DNA of 7,441 bases from Anaerolineae bacterium. GTDB lineage: Bacteria > Chloroflexota > Anaerolineae > B4-G1. The stretch is from NCBI GenBank assembly GCA_030620125.1, contig JAUXFI010000103.1, positions 1-7,441 on the forward strand, given 5' to 3'. This document shows, in pieces, positions 1-5,930 of the stretch (positions are counted from its first letter, which is position 1; each line of letters begins with the position of its first letter). The position numbers and the translations under genes are program-made. The notes under the pieces are model-generated. The model saw nothing but the letters and a program-made list of their open reading frames with translations. It made no database searches and was not told the DNA's origin.

Positions 1-253
1 GCTTCTCGGCCGCGGCCGCCTGCTCCAGCGCGTCCACCTGCTCTTGAGCCGCGCCGGCCAGTTCTGGCGGGGCCTCGACTGCCACACGCCCGCGCAAGTC
101 GGCGAACAGGTCACGCAGCGCCTCCAGGTCCTCCGCCGTCATTCCTCGCGTTTCCCAATGTTCAATGAGGATGTCGCCCTTGCCGGTATGCACCGGCCCG
201 CTCACCGACCCGATGTGAGTCTCGAAGGTATCGCCTGCACGTTGCTCAGTCAT
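1..253 (-). CDS. Partial unknown protein with N-terminal VHTG-GDI signature and coiled-coil-like tail
   Basis: Only the first 84 codons are present; the gene runs off the left edge, so its C-terminal part is unseen. It starts at the ATG at 253-251, preceded by a strong GGAGGGG ribosome binding site in the 9-bp gap after the upstream gene's stop at 263. Residues 11-28 read ETHIGSVSGPVHTGKGDI, nearly the same as a stretch in the first gene of this operon. Residues 38-84 are rich in Ala, Glu, Leu and Gln and look helical, possibly coiled coil. I do not recognise a family. I associate the Gly-rich signature with Chloroflexota proteins next to modular signalling or defence genes; that is recollection, not proof. 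The missing C-terminus could carry an effector or NTPase domain, but nothing here shows it. Confidence 0.8.
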   Translation of the reverse strand, partial: MTEQRAGDTFETHIGSVSGPVHTGKGDILIEHWETRGMTAEDLEALRDLFADLRGRVAVEAPPELAGAAQEQVDALEQAAAAEK

Positions 254-262
254 TGCCCCTCC

Positions 263-1741
263 CTATTGTTGTGGCACATAACGCACGTCGAATCCAGCCG
301 TCTGTTGTGTGATGCTTCCGATGTAGAGCGTCACGCTGCAAGTGCCGCTGGGGAGCACCCGCCCGTTCGCGTCGTGGTAGGTTACCCAGCGCGTGCCCTC
401 TGTTCCATCGGTTTCCACGTTCCAGAACTCTTTCTGCTTTGCCAGTGTCTTGCCATTGCGGCTCCACACCGCTGTCCACGTGAGCCCGTCGCTCATTCCC
501 ACATAGTCAAAGATAGCGTAGACTATCTTGGTGTTCCAATCCAGGCGACCATCTGGCACGGGGAGAATCGGCGTACCGTCTGGTTCCACGCCCAAGGCGA
601 TGGTGATGTCGCCAAAGGCGGGAAGCGCTCCCATGTCTCCCCTTGCATCCCGAATCGTGAACCCTACTCGCTCTTGCTCCTCGCCCGCTATCGCCACTGC
701 CGCCTCGTAGTCGCCGGCGGAGAACTGCGAGTCTTCCGGGGCCTGGAAACTGACTTGCGCCTGTCCCTGGGGAACACCGCTCCACGTATCCACGATCTCC
801 TGGAGCAATTTCCCCTCGTAGTAGAGCACGTATGAGACGGTCAGCCCCGGACATAGCCCCTCGTAGTCATAACTCGGGTAGATTACCCTCAGGCCGGCTT
901 CGAACTCGTTTCTCTCCGATGCTTGCTCGACCGGCTCTGGCACGTCTGATACTTGCAGGTTGGAGGCGCGCGGGGCTGTGTCCAGCACCTGAAACGACTG
1001 CACCCCCATCACTTGATCGCCCACGTAGATCAGTAACTCGTACTGGCCCGGTTCCACGCCCTCTGGCCCGCCAGGCAGGGCGTGGATGGTGACGTGCTGT
1101 ATCTCCTTTCCCCACGGAGCTGCAGTCTGAGCAGTCACGACGTCGCCATTCCGTTTCACCTCCCAGTTCCACACCGTTTCAGGCTCAATACCCTCCATCG
1201 CGAACTCGGCGACGATCTTGGGGGTACCCAGGCAGAAGGTATCCGCGACCATTTCCAACGTGCCGTCCTCGCTCAACTTTGTTCCCACCGCAACGTGGCT
1301 CACGAAAGGCATTGGTGTGGATGTGGGCACTGGCGCAGGCGTCGCACTGCTTTCGGGGCTGGATGCCCACGCGATGACGATCAGGCCCACCACGATGATG
1401 ATCGCTGCTGCTCCACCGACGAGCACCCAGGCGAGAGGGAACGAAGAAGGCGGCTTCTCCCGGCGCTCCACCTGGGGGCTAACCAGTTGCCCGCGGGCTA
1501 ACGGCTGCAGTGACGTGTCGGGATATGTGCCTGTGGCGTCGTACAGGGCGCCAGCCAGGAAACGCATCCAGGCCCGCAGTTGGCTGCGTTTGCCCACGTC
1601 GGCAACCGTCGCCCCGGCGCGCTGTGCGTCAGCGATGAAGACTCTCACGTCTTCCAGAAAGGGTTCATCTGTTTCGCCCCCTTCCTTGCGGACAACCAGC
1701 ACATGATACCGTTTCTGTAGAGTGTCGAAAAGATCGTTCAT
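263..1741 (-). CDS. Single-pass membrane protein with helical cytoplasmic domain and three external beta-rich repeats
   Basis: 492 residues. The ATG at 1741 overlaps the upstream stop by 4 bp (ATGA) and has a GGGAGGT ribosome binding site, so translation is probably coupled. Residues 1-82 form a compact, probably helical domain containing RSQLRAWMRFLAGALYDATG and then TYPDTSLQPL. Basic residues at 92-95 precede one hydrophobic segment (about 101-126), which predicts a cytoplasmic N-terminus. A Thr/Pro/Ser-rich linker (128-145) leads to an external region with three related units of about 80-85 residues (about 175-255, 284-365, 404-487). Each starts with a strand-like stretch (KIVAEF, LRVIYPSYDY, KIVYAIFDY), has a W/Y-rich strand followed by a G-turn (KRNGD, YYEGK, SRNGK) and ends in a hydrophobic strand; they look Ig-like. 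No catalytic motif is seen. A membrane sensor or surface-display role is an inference. Confidence 0.85.
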   Translation of the reverse strand: MNDLFDTLQKRYHVLVVRKEGGETDEPFLEDVRVFIADAQRAGATVADVGKRSQLRAWMRFLAGALYDATGTYPDTSLQPLARGQLVSPQVERREKPPSSFPLAWVLVGGAAAIIIVVGLIVIAWASSPESSATPAPVPTSTPMPFVSHVAVGTKLSEDGTLEMVADTFCLGTPKIVAEFAMEGIEPETVWNWEVKRNGDVVTAQTAAPWGKEIQHVTIHALPGGPEGVEPGQYELLIYVGDQVMGVQSFQVLDTAPRASNLQVSDVPEPVEQASERNEFEAGLRVIYPSYDYEGLCPGLTVSYVLYYEGKLLQEIVDTWSGVPQGQAQVSFQAPEDSQFSAGDYEAAVAIAGEEQERVGFTIRDARGDMGALPAFGDITIALGVEPDGTPILPVPDGRLDWNTKIVYAIFDYVGMSDGLTWTAVWSRNGKTLAKQKEFWNVETDGTEGTRWVTYHDANGRVLPSGTCSVTLYIGSITQQTAGFDVRYVPQQ

Positions 1742-2412
1742 AGTAGACCTCCCACCAAATGCGTATACAATCGTTGCACTTTTTCAACGGCCCGACGCAA
1801 CTCCCGGTCGGCGAGGCTGAGGTAACAATCGCAGGCTTGATTGAATTCGTCAGACAGGTCAATCAAGCCCTCGGTGTTCCATTTCTCCTCCCTCAGTCTG
1901 TCCTCCACCTCGCGCCGTAAGGAGGCGATGCACACGCCCCACTCTGGACGAGAGAGCGCAACTGCGGGCCCCTCGCGACGGGGTGAGAGCCGGATGTACT
2001 CCACACTGCTCTCAAAGTCCATCAGCCGGTCCACTTCGGTCTGGCAAGGCCGCCAGCATCGCAGCAATGCGCGCCCGTTTGTTGGTTCGACTCCCACGTG
2101 ACTGAGGGCGCGCACATTGGCGTAGAACGGGGAGAAGGCCGCGAGTACCTCGTGCAGAATGTGGTGCAATTCCTTCCACTCCCCCAGTTGAGCCTGGAGC
2201 GTGGATAGTTGCTCGAGTACCTCCAAAAGTTGTTTGCGCGTTTCCTCGTCAGTGGAGAGCGTGCGCCGTAGCGCGTCTGCAGCGCGTGTGGCTGTCAGTT
2301 CTACTTTCTCAATGTGAATGATGTCACCGCGCCCCGTGTGCACCGCGCCAGCGACGTCGCCAACATGTGTCTCGTGGTCGCCGCTCGCGGGTGCTTTTGC
2401 AGTATCGCCCAT
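1738..2412 (-). CDS. Helical protein of unknown function with N-terminal VHTG-GDI signature
   Basis: 224 residues, the first gene of the leftward operon. The ATG at 2412 has a GAGGAGAGG ribosome binding site. A second ATG at 2416 is out of frame and was not chosen. Residues 14-31 read ETHVGDVAGAVHTGRGDI, matching 14 of 18 positions in the first residues of the third gene of the operon, which suggests a shared binding or assembly module. Residues 40-92 and 165-218 are rich in Leu, Glu, Arg and Gln and probably form long helices; the middle (about 93-160) is more mixed and contains Cys119 and Cys123. There is no signal peptide, membrane segment or catalytic motif. It ends within the start codon of the membrane protein gene, so the two products are probably made together. 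I cannot name a function. Confidence 0.82.
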   Translation of the reverse strand: MGDTAKAPASGDHETHVGDVAGAVHTGRGDIIHIEKVELTATRAADALRRTLSTDEETRKQLLEVLEQLSTLQAQLGEWKELHHILHEVLAAFSPFYANVRALSHVGVEPTNGRALLRCWRPCQTEVDRLMDFESSVEYIRLSPRREGPAVALSRPEWGVCIASLRREVEDRLREEKWNTEGLIDLSDEFNQACDCYLSLADRELRRAVEKVQRLYTHLVGGLL

Positions 2413-2442
2413 TCATCCTCTCCTCATCAATGACCCAAGATG

Positions 2443-2452
2443 CGTAATTACG
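2443..2452. promoter_or_regulatory. Perfect 10-bp palindrome in the leader of the leftward operon
   Basis: CGTAATTACG is a perfect palindrome. It lies about 15-25 bp downstream of the predicted leftward transcription start (near 2468) and 30 bp before the first start codon. The position would suit a repressor operator. A 10-bp palindrome can also arise by chance, so this is only a candidate. Confidence 0.25.
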
Positions 2453-2474
2453 TTTCACTCATTACACTCCCTAT

Positions 2475-2503
2475 ATTATAAGCCAGTCGTCCAGGCTTTA
2501 CAA
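2475..2503 (-). promoter_or_regulatory. Sigma-70-type promoter for the leftward operon
   Basis: On the minus strand a perfect TATAAT (-10, 2480-2475) lies 17 bp from TTGTAA (-35, 2503-2498; 4 of 6 matches to TTGACA). Transcription would start near 2468 and give a leader of about 55 nt before the ATG at 2412. The -35 box overlaps that of the rightward rpsT promoter, so RNA polymerase could probably bind only one at a time. Confidence 0.65.
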
Positions 2504-2525
2504 ATCGGCAAAGTTGTTGTAGAAT
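2497..2525 (+). promoter_or_regulatory. Sigma-70-type promoter for rpsT
   Basis: TTTACA (-35, 2497-2502) and TAGAAT (-10, 2520-2525) are separated by exactly 17 bp. Transcription would start near 2532 and leave a leader of about 32 nt before the TTG start of rpsT. Both boxes match the consensus at 5 of 6 positions. The -35 box shares five bases with that of the divergent leftward promoter. Confidence 0.65.
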
Positions 2526-2549
2526 GGCGCTAAGTGCAATCTACCAATT

Positions 2550-2566
2550 GGAGGGATTAGGGTTTG
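2550..2566 (+). promoter_or_regulatory. Ribosome binding site that fixes the TTG start of rpsT
   Basis: GGAGGG at 2550-2555 lies 8 bp before TTG at 2564-2566. No ATG or GTG gives the conserved S20 N-terminus (MANSKSAIKR). The strong Shine-Dalgarno sequence at ideal spacing supports the rare start codon. Confidence 0.75.
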
Positions 2567-2836
2567 GCTAATTCGAAATCAGCAATCAAACGTCTCCGTA
2601 GCGCGGAGCGCAGGCAATTGCGCAATCGGGTGTACAGTGGGCGGGCTCGCACTGCCGTCAAGAAAGCTCGACATTTGATGGACGCGGGCCGGGTGGAAGA
2701 GGCCCAGGAGGCCGTGCTCGCGGCGGTCAGTGCGCTGGATAAGGCGGCCGAGAAGGGCATCATCCACAAGAACAATGCCGCCCGGCGCAAGTCACGCCTG
2801 ATGCAGCGCTTGAATCATATTGAGCGCGCTGCCTGA
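2564..2836 (+). CDS. rpsT: 30S ribosomal protein S20
   Basis: 90 residues, the usual length for bacterial S20, a helical-bundle protein that binds 16S rRNA in the small subunit. The N-terminus MANSKSAIKRLRSAERR and the conserved tail region GIIHKNNAARRKSRL are typical of the family, as is the high Lys/Arg content. The start is TTG with a strong ribosome binding site 8 bp upstream. E. coli rpsT is also known to start with UUG, where the weak start codon is linked to autoregulation; similar control here is an inference. The gene has its own promoter and is followed by an intrinsic terminator, so it is probably monocistronic. It is a housekeeping gene and probably unrelated in function to its neighbours. 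Confidence 0.97.
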   Translation: MANSKSAIKRLRSAERRQLRNRVYSGRARTAVKKARHLMDAGRVEEAQEAVLAAVSALDKAAEKGIIHKNNAARRKSRLMQRLNHIERAA

Positions 2837-2877
2837 GCAACCACGTTACTGACCGGAGGGACTGTGATGTAACCACG

Positions 2878-2913
2878 AGAGCACCGTTGCATTGTGCGAC
2901 GGCGCTCTTTGTT
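2878..2913 (+). terminator. Intrinsic terminator downstream of rpsT
   Basis: The arms AGAGC-A-CCGT-T-GC (2878-2890) and GC-G-ACGG-C-GCTCT (2896-2908) pair with one A/C mismatch and one T-G wobble around an ATTGT loop. The 3' arm runs directly into TTTGTT. It starts 41 bp after the rpsT stop and separates rpsT from the lipoyl carrier gene. Confidence 0.8.
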
Positions 2914-2918
2914 GCGTT

Positions 2919-3001
2919 ATACCAGGCACGCTTGAAAACGTAAAATACGAAACGCGAGAGTTGCCCGTGCTGGTATTTGGTCACGCTTCACGTTTCACGC
3001 T
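2919..3001. repeat. Inverted arrays of degenerate heptamers and an interrupted inverted repeat
   Basis: Three tandem heptamers TCACGCT, TCACGTT, TCACGCT occupy 2981-3001. On the other side, 2937-2957 holds three degenerate copies in the opposite orientation (AACGTAA, AATACGA, AACGCGA; compare AACGTGA, the reverse complement of TCACGTT). An interrupted inverted repeat, ATACCAGGCACG (2919-2930) and CGTGCTGGTAT (2966-2976), pairs with one bulged base and encloses the left array. The stretch lies just upstream of the lipoyl carrier gene. I see no convincing -35/-10 pair in it. It could be an operator array or a dispersed intergenic repeat. Confidence 0.45.
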
Positions 3002-3045
3002 TTGATAGATACACAGAGACGAAAATACACAAGGGAGGTGCAACA

Positions 3046-3477
3046 ATGCAGATCAGCGGCTACGAGTTCCCAGACGGCCTGTACTACGACAAGCTCCATA
3101 GTTGGGCCAGTGTGGAAGGGAGCGTCATCACACAGGGTTTGACCGAGTTCGGCCAGGCCATTGCCCAGGAGATCGTCTTCGTCGAAGCACCTCGCGCCGG
3201 GCGAGATGTTGAGCAAGGACAGACCTTTATGTCCATGGAGTCGGGCAAGTGGGTAGGCCGCATTGCCGCCCTGGTCGGCGGCAAGATCGCTGAGACCAAC
3301 GATGAGCTGGAATGGGAGCCCACGTTGGTCAACGAGTCCTCCTACGAGGAAGGCTGGCTGGTCAAGATCGAGATGTCCGATCCCGCCGAACTGGACAACC
3401 TGATGAAAGCCGATTCCCCAGAGTTAAAGGCCTTCATCGAAGAGGAGGCGGAAAAGTACAAGGAGATTCTGGGCTAG
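3046..3477 (+). CDS. GcvH-like lipoyl carrier protein (LbpA-type candidate)
   Basis: 143 residues. The ATG at 3046 follows GGGAGGTG at good spacing; a longer in-frame start at 2977 adds 23 residues unlike the family. Features of glycine cleavage H proteins are clear: LHSW (17-20), GLTEFGQ (31-37), EIVFVEAPRAG (42-52), the lipoylation motif MESGKW with Lys68 as probable lipoyl attachment site, GGKIAETND (78-86), and LVN...YEEGWLVKIE (94-109). The motif ESGKWVG differs from the usual ESVKA of GcvH. The C-terminal tail (about 122-143) is charged and helical. No glycine cleavage P or T gene is seen, while HdrE/HdrD-like genes and a lipoate ligase lie downstream. I therefore infer a dedicated lipoate-binding protein as in sHdr-type sulfur metabolism rather than glycine cleavage. 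An ordinary GcvH remains possible. Confidence 0.88.
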   Translation: MQISGYEFPDGLYYDKLHSWASVEGSVITQGLTEFGQAIAQEIVFVEAPRAGRDVEQGQTFMSMESGKWVGRIAALVGGKIAETNDELEWEPTLVNESSYEEGWLVKIEMSDPAELDNLMKADSPELKAFIEEEAEKYKEILG

Positions 3478-3522
3478 CAGGGCCGTGCGCTCGTGGATGG
3501 CGCACCTCAATCTATCAATTCA

Positions 3523-3585
3523 GCGATGGGCAGCACCGTTTGGCCGAGTTCGTGATGAACTTGGCCACCGGATGCTGCCCATTGC
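3523..3585 (+). repeat. Long two-stem hairpin after the lipoyl carrier gene
   Basis: The outer arms 3523-3535 and 3573-3585 pair over 13 bp with one G-T wobble. After a symmetric 5/5 internal loop, 3541-3551 and 3557-3567 pair over 11 bp with one wobble around a GTGAT loop. It starts 45 bp after the stop at 3477. No run of T follows, so it is not a standard intrinsic terminator. It may stabilise the 3' end of the upstream mRNA, act as a processing site, or be a small palindromic repeat. Confidence 0.6.
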
Positions 3586-3596
3586 GAGTTTAGTTA

Positions 3597-3744
3597 CTCA
3601 CAGGGTTGCTACTCAGCCACCCTTGCGAAGGTTGCGAATGGCCTTGTCGCCGGGGCAACTTTTGGTAGGCAAAGACGTTTTTGGCCCAAAAGTTCTCACC
3701 AAACCTTCGCAAGGGTTCTCCCGCCTGGGTAGTAACCTCACAGG
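3597..3744. mobile_element. Candidate MITE with 8-bp target duplication
   Basis: The perfect direct repeat CTCACAGG (3597-3604 and 3737-3744) flanks a 132-bp palindromic unit (3605-3736). The unit begins GTTGCTACTCAG and ends CTGGGTAGTAAC, which pair throughout with two G-T wobbles. Inside lie a perfect 15-bp inverted repeat (3619-3633 with 3702-3716) and a perfect 9-bp one (3657-3665 with 3686-3694). No ORF of interest lies within. Terminal inverted repeats plus an 8-bp target duplication are what a non-autonomous insertion element leaves. A structured RNA leader for the cytochrome gene is the main alternative. With the hairpin at 3523-3585 it accounts for most of the 344-bp gene-free gap 3478-3821. 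Confidence 0.5.
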
Positions 3745-3821
3745 TTGCCTTCCTGGAAGCTAAAAGCGCGCCAGAGCTTTCGGGAGGGTGAGCGCGGCTT
3801 TGTCCGGCACGATTGCCTGCT

Positions 3822-4685
3822 ATGAACGAGAGATTTGCAGAAGCAGTGTTCTGGGTCGTCCATCTCCCGCTGATGGGTCTGTTTCTCGCTGGGATGTGGC
3901 TCGTCTTTGCCAATTGGCTGAAAGGCAGCGTGAATGGGTGCGTGGAAACTTGCCCAGGCCAAAGGCTCGGCGCGTTGTTGCGCATCGTGGTGGGGACGAT
4001 TTTCAGTGCCCGGCTGTGGCTGTTTACCAGGGCATTCATCACCGAAGCGTGGTTCAACCGCCGTCTTTATCGCAACAGCTTTTGGCGCTGGCTCAACCAC
4101 TTTCTCCTGCTCAGCGGCTTTATGCTGTTGATGGTCCTCTCGGGCTTTTCGGCCCTGAGCGTCAAAGTGCTCATCTACTTTTTTCACCTGGAATACGTGC
4201 CGTGGATTGGGATGTGGATGAACCCCGATCATCTGGTCCCCGCGCTCTTGAACGAGATTGGCGCGGTTGCGATGACCGTGGGGCTGGTGTTTTTTATCAT
4301 CCGGCGCTACTTTTTCCGCGTTCCCCAGTTGCGCACCGGCCCGATGGACACGTGGATGGTCGTCAGCCTGGCGCTGATCCTGCTCTCCGGGTGGATCGCT
4401 GAAATTGCCCGCCTCAACTCTAGCCACGTCGGGCCGACAGCCTACTTTGCTTTCGTCGGCTATCCGTTGGCTCCGCTCTTCAAAGGTCTGCCCGTCCCGT
4501 GGGACGATCTCGCCGCCTGGATGTACGTGATCCACGGGCTGTTCACCTCTGTCGTCATCGTCACTATTCCCTTCTCCAAATTCATGCACGTCATCGCCGG
4601 GGCGTTGGTGACGATGATCCGCGAGGTGGAGGGGGAGATCGAACGCGCGAGTGTGGAGAGAGAAGCGGCCCATGTCACGGCTTGA
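3822..4685 (+). CDS. NarI/HdrE-like membrane cytochrome b subunit
   Basis: 287 residues. About six hydrophobic segments are visible (near 8-32, 46-62, 90-122, 137-160, 177-196, 231-265). The last contains IHGLFTSVVIVTIPFSKFMH, with His238 and His256 spaced 18 apart, as for the two heme ligands on the last helix of E. coli NarI (His187, His205). His93 (LNHFLLLSGF) and His14 are further ligand candidates. The family (NarI, HdrE, DsrM) links iron-sulfur partners to the quinone pool through b hemes. The ATG at 3822 has only a weak ribosome binding site; an in-frame TTG at 3813 is the only longer option, since a TGA lies at 3789. It overlaps the HdrD-like gene by 14 bp, supporting a two-subunit complex. 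The quinone and the direction of electron flow are not visible. Confidence 0.85.
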   Translation: MNERFAEAVFWVVHLPLMGLFLAGMWLVFANWLKGSVNGCVETCPGQRLGALLRIVVGTIFSARLWLFTRAFITEAWFNRRLYRNSFWRWLNHFLLLSGFMLLMVLSGFSALSVKVLIYFFHLEYVPWIGMWMNPDHLVPALLNEIGAVAMTVGLVFFIIRRYFFRVPQLRTGPMDTWMVVSLALILLSGWIAEIARLNSSHVGPTAYFAFVGYPLAPLFKGLPVPWDDLAAWMYVIHGLFTSVVIVTIPFSKFMHVIAGALVTMIREVEGEIERASVEREAAHVTA

Positions 4686-5889
4686 TTTGAGACGCTTCAC
4701 TTTCATGCAGTTGATGGAATTGGACGCCTGCACGCGCTGTGGCGAGTGCATCAAATGGTGCCCCACCTACGCCGAGAAGGCGAAACTGGAAACGATCACG
4801 CCGCTGAACAAGATTGAGGCGGTGCGTGGTTTCGTCAACCAGCAATATGGGTTGCGGGCGCGTATCTTTGGCTCCCGCCCACTCGACGAGGAGGCAGTGA
4901 AGGCCCATTCAACCGGCGCCTACGATTGCACGCTTTGTGGGCGATGTGGATTGGTCTGCCCGGTGCGCATTGATACGCGCTCGCTGTGGATCGCCATGCG
5001 CGAGACGCTGGTGGATCGGGGGACGTATCCCGAGGTGATAGATCACATGCGCGAGACAGTCACCACATGCTACAACATCTCTGGCGACCCGAACGAGAAC
5101 CGGTTGATCTGGAGCCAGAACCTGGCGGAGGTACCCGATGGGGTGGGGGGCAAGGAACAGGCGGAGACGGTCTACTTTGTGGGCTGTGTCTCCTCTTTCT
5201 ACCCCCGATCCTACTCGATACCCCAGAGCATGGTGCAGATTCTGGAATGCGCCGGTGGGGACTACCTGACGATGGGCAGCGAGGAATGGTGCTGTGGCTT
5301 CCCACTGATCATCGCCGGGATGGGGGACGCGGCGATCGAGTTGGTGCGGCACAACGTGGAAGCAGTGCGCAAGACCGGCGCCAGGCGGCTGGTAGCCGCC
5401 TGCCCTTCCTGCTACCATACCTGGAAGGATGAATACCCGCACATCCTGGGGGAACCGCTGGGGTTCGAGGTGTTCCACTCGACGGAATTACTGGAGGACA
5501 TTATCGGCATGGGCAAGCTCCAGTTCAAGCCGCTGGAGGAGACCGTCACGTACCACGACCCTTGTGATTTGGGCCGCACCAGCTCCATCTACGAAGCTCC
5601 GCGCAACGTCATCCGTGCTATCCCAGGCGTCAACTTTGTGGAGATGGAGCACCATCACGAGTACTCGCTCTGTTGCGGCGGCGGGGGCGACGTGGAGATG
5701 ACCGACAAGGATCTGTCGGCGGCGGTGGCTGCGAGCCGCATCGCACAAGCCGCAGAGACCGAGGCCAAGTACCTCCTGTCCGCTTGCCAGCAGTGCACGC
5801 GCACGCTGGCCGAGGCTGCTCGCCGCAACAAGGTGCGTGTTCGAGTGATGGATGTGGCCGAACTGGTGGCGCGGGTGATGGAAACGTGA
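4672..5889 (+). CDS. HdrD-like iron-sulfur protein with two [4Fe-4S] motifs and two CCG domains
   Basis: 405 residues from the ATG at 4672, within the end of the cytochrome gene; an in-frame GTG at 4651 would add seven residues. Two ferredoxin motifs are complete: CTRCGECIKWCP (Cys20, 23, 26, 30) and CTLCGRCGLVCP (Cys86, 89, 92, 96). Two cysteine-rich CCG domains follow. The first has Cys172, Cys207-208 and Cys244/247 (CPSC); the second Cys298, Cys334-335 (CCGGGGD) and Cys372/375 (CQQC). In HdrB/HdrD such domains hold the noncubane [4Fe-4S] clusters that cleave disulfides. No signal peptide or membrane segment is seen, so it is probably bound to the cytoplasmic face of the cytochrome subunit. 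HdrD, DsrK and GlpC-type proteins share this architecture. The nearby lipoyl carrier suggests a lipoyl dithiol/disulfide as substrate, which is an inference. Confidence 0.9.
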   Translation: MSRLDLRRFTFMQLMELDACTRCGECIKWCPTYAEKAKLETITPLNKIEAVRGFVNQQYGLRARIFGSRPLDEEAVKAHSTGAYDCTLCGRCGLVCPVRIDTRSLWIAMRETLVDRGTYPEVIDHMRETVTTCYNISGDPNENRLIWSQNLAEVPDGVGGKEQAETVYFVGCVSSFYPRSYSIPQSMVQILECAGGDYLTMGSEEWCCGFPLIIAGMGDAAIELVRHNVEAVRKTGARRLVAACPSCYHTWKDEYPHILGEPLGFEVFHSTELLEDIIGMGKLQFKPLEETVTYHDPCDLGRTSSIYEAPRNVIRAIPGVNFVEMEHHHEYSLCCGGGGDVEMTDKDLSAAVAASRIAQAAETEAKYLLSACQQCTRTLAEAARRNKVRVRVMDVAELVARVMET

Positions 5890-5930
5890 GAGAACGGCAA
5901 GCAGAGATCGGGGCCCAGGGAGCTTGGTTC

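Noticed and set aside
44..835. Long plus-strand open frame opposite the left operon
   Set aside because: It is antisense to two well-supported minus-strand genes with ribosome binding sites and coupled starts. Its translation is rich in Cys, His, Pro and Arg without domain logic.
2977..3045. Longer start for the lipoyl carrier
   Set aside because: The extra 23 residues run through the heptamer repeat, lack a ribosome binding site and do not fit the GcvH family. The ATG at 3046 has an excellent site.
3523..3585. Hairpin as an intrinsic terminator of the lipoyl carrier gene
   Set aside because: The stem is long and interrupted by an internal loop, and the 3' side is followed by GAGTTTAGTT rather than a T-run.
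3788..4402. GTG-started frame directly after a GGGAGG sequence
   Set aside because: It lies in another frame of the cytochrome gene, the Shine-Dalgarno sequence touches the GTG with no spacing, and the product has no recognisable features.
3738..4766. 342-codon minus-strand open frame over the cytochrome gene
   Set aside because: Its His/Gln/Pro/Glu-rich product is typical of the reverse strand of a GC-rich membrane protein gene. The plus strand has clear helices and heme-ligand motifs.
4909..5478. 189-codon minus-strand frame opposite the HdrD-like gene
   Set aside because: It is antisense to a gene with all cysteine motifs intact and has no supporting start or domain.
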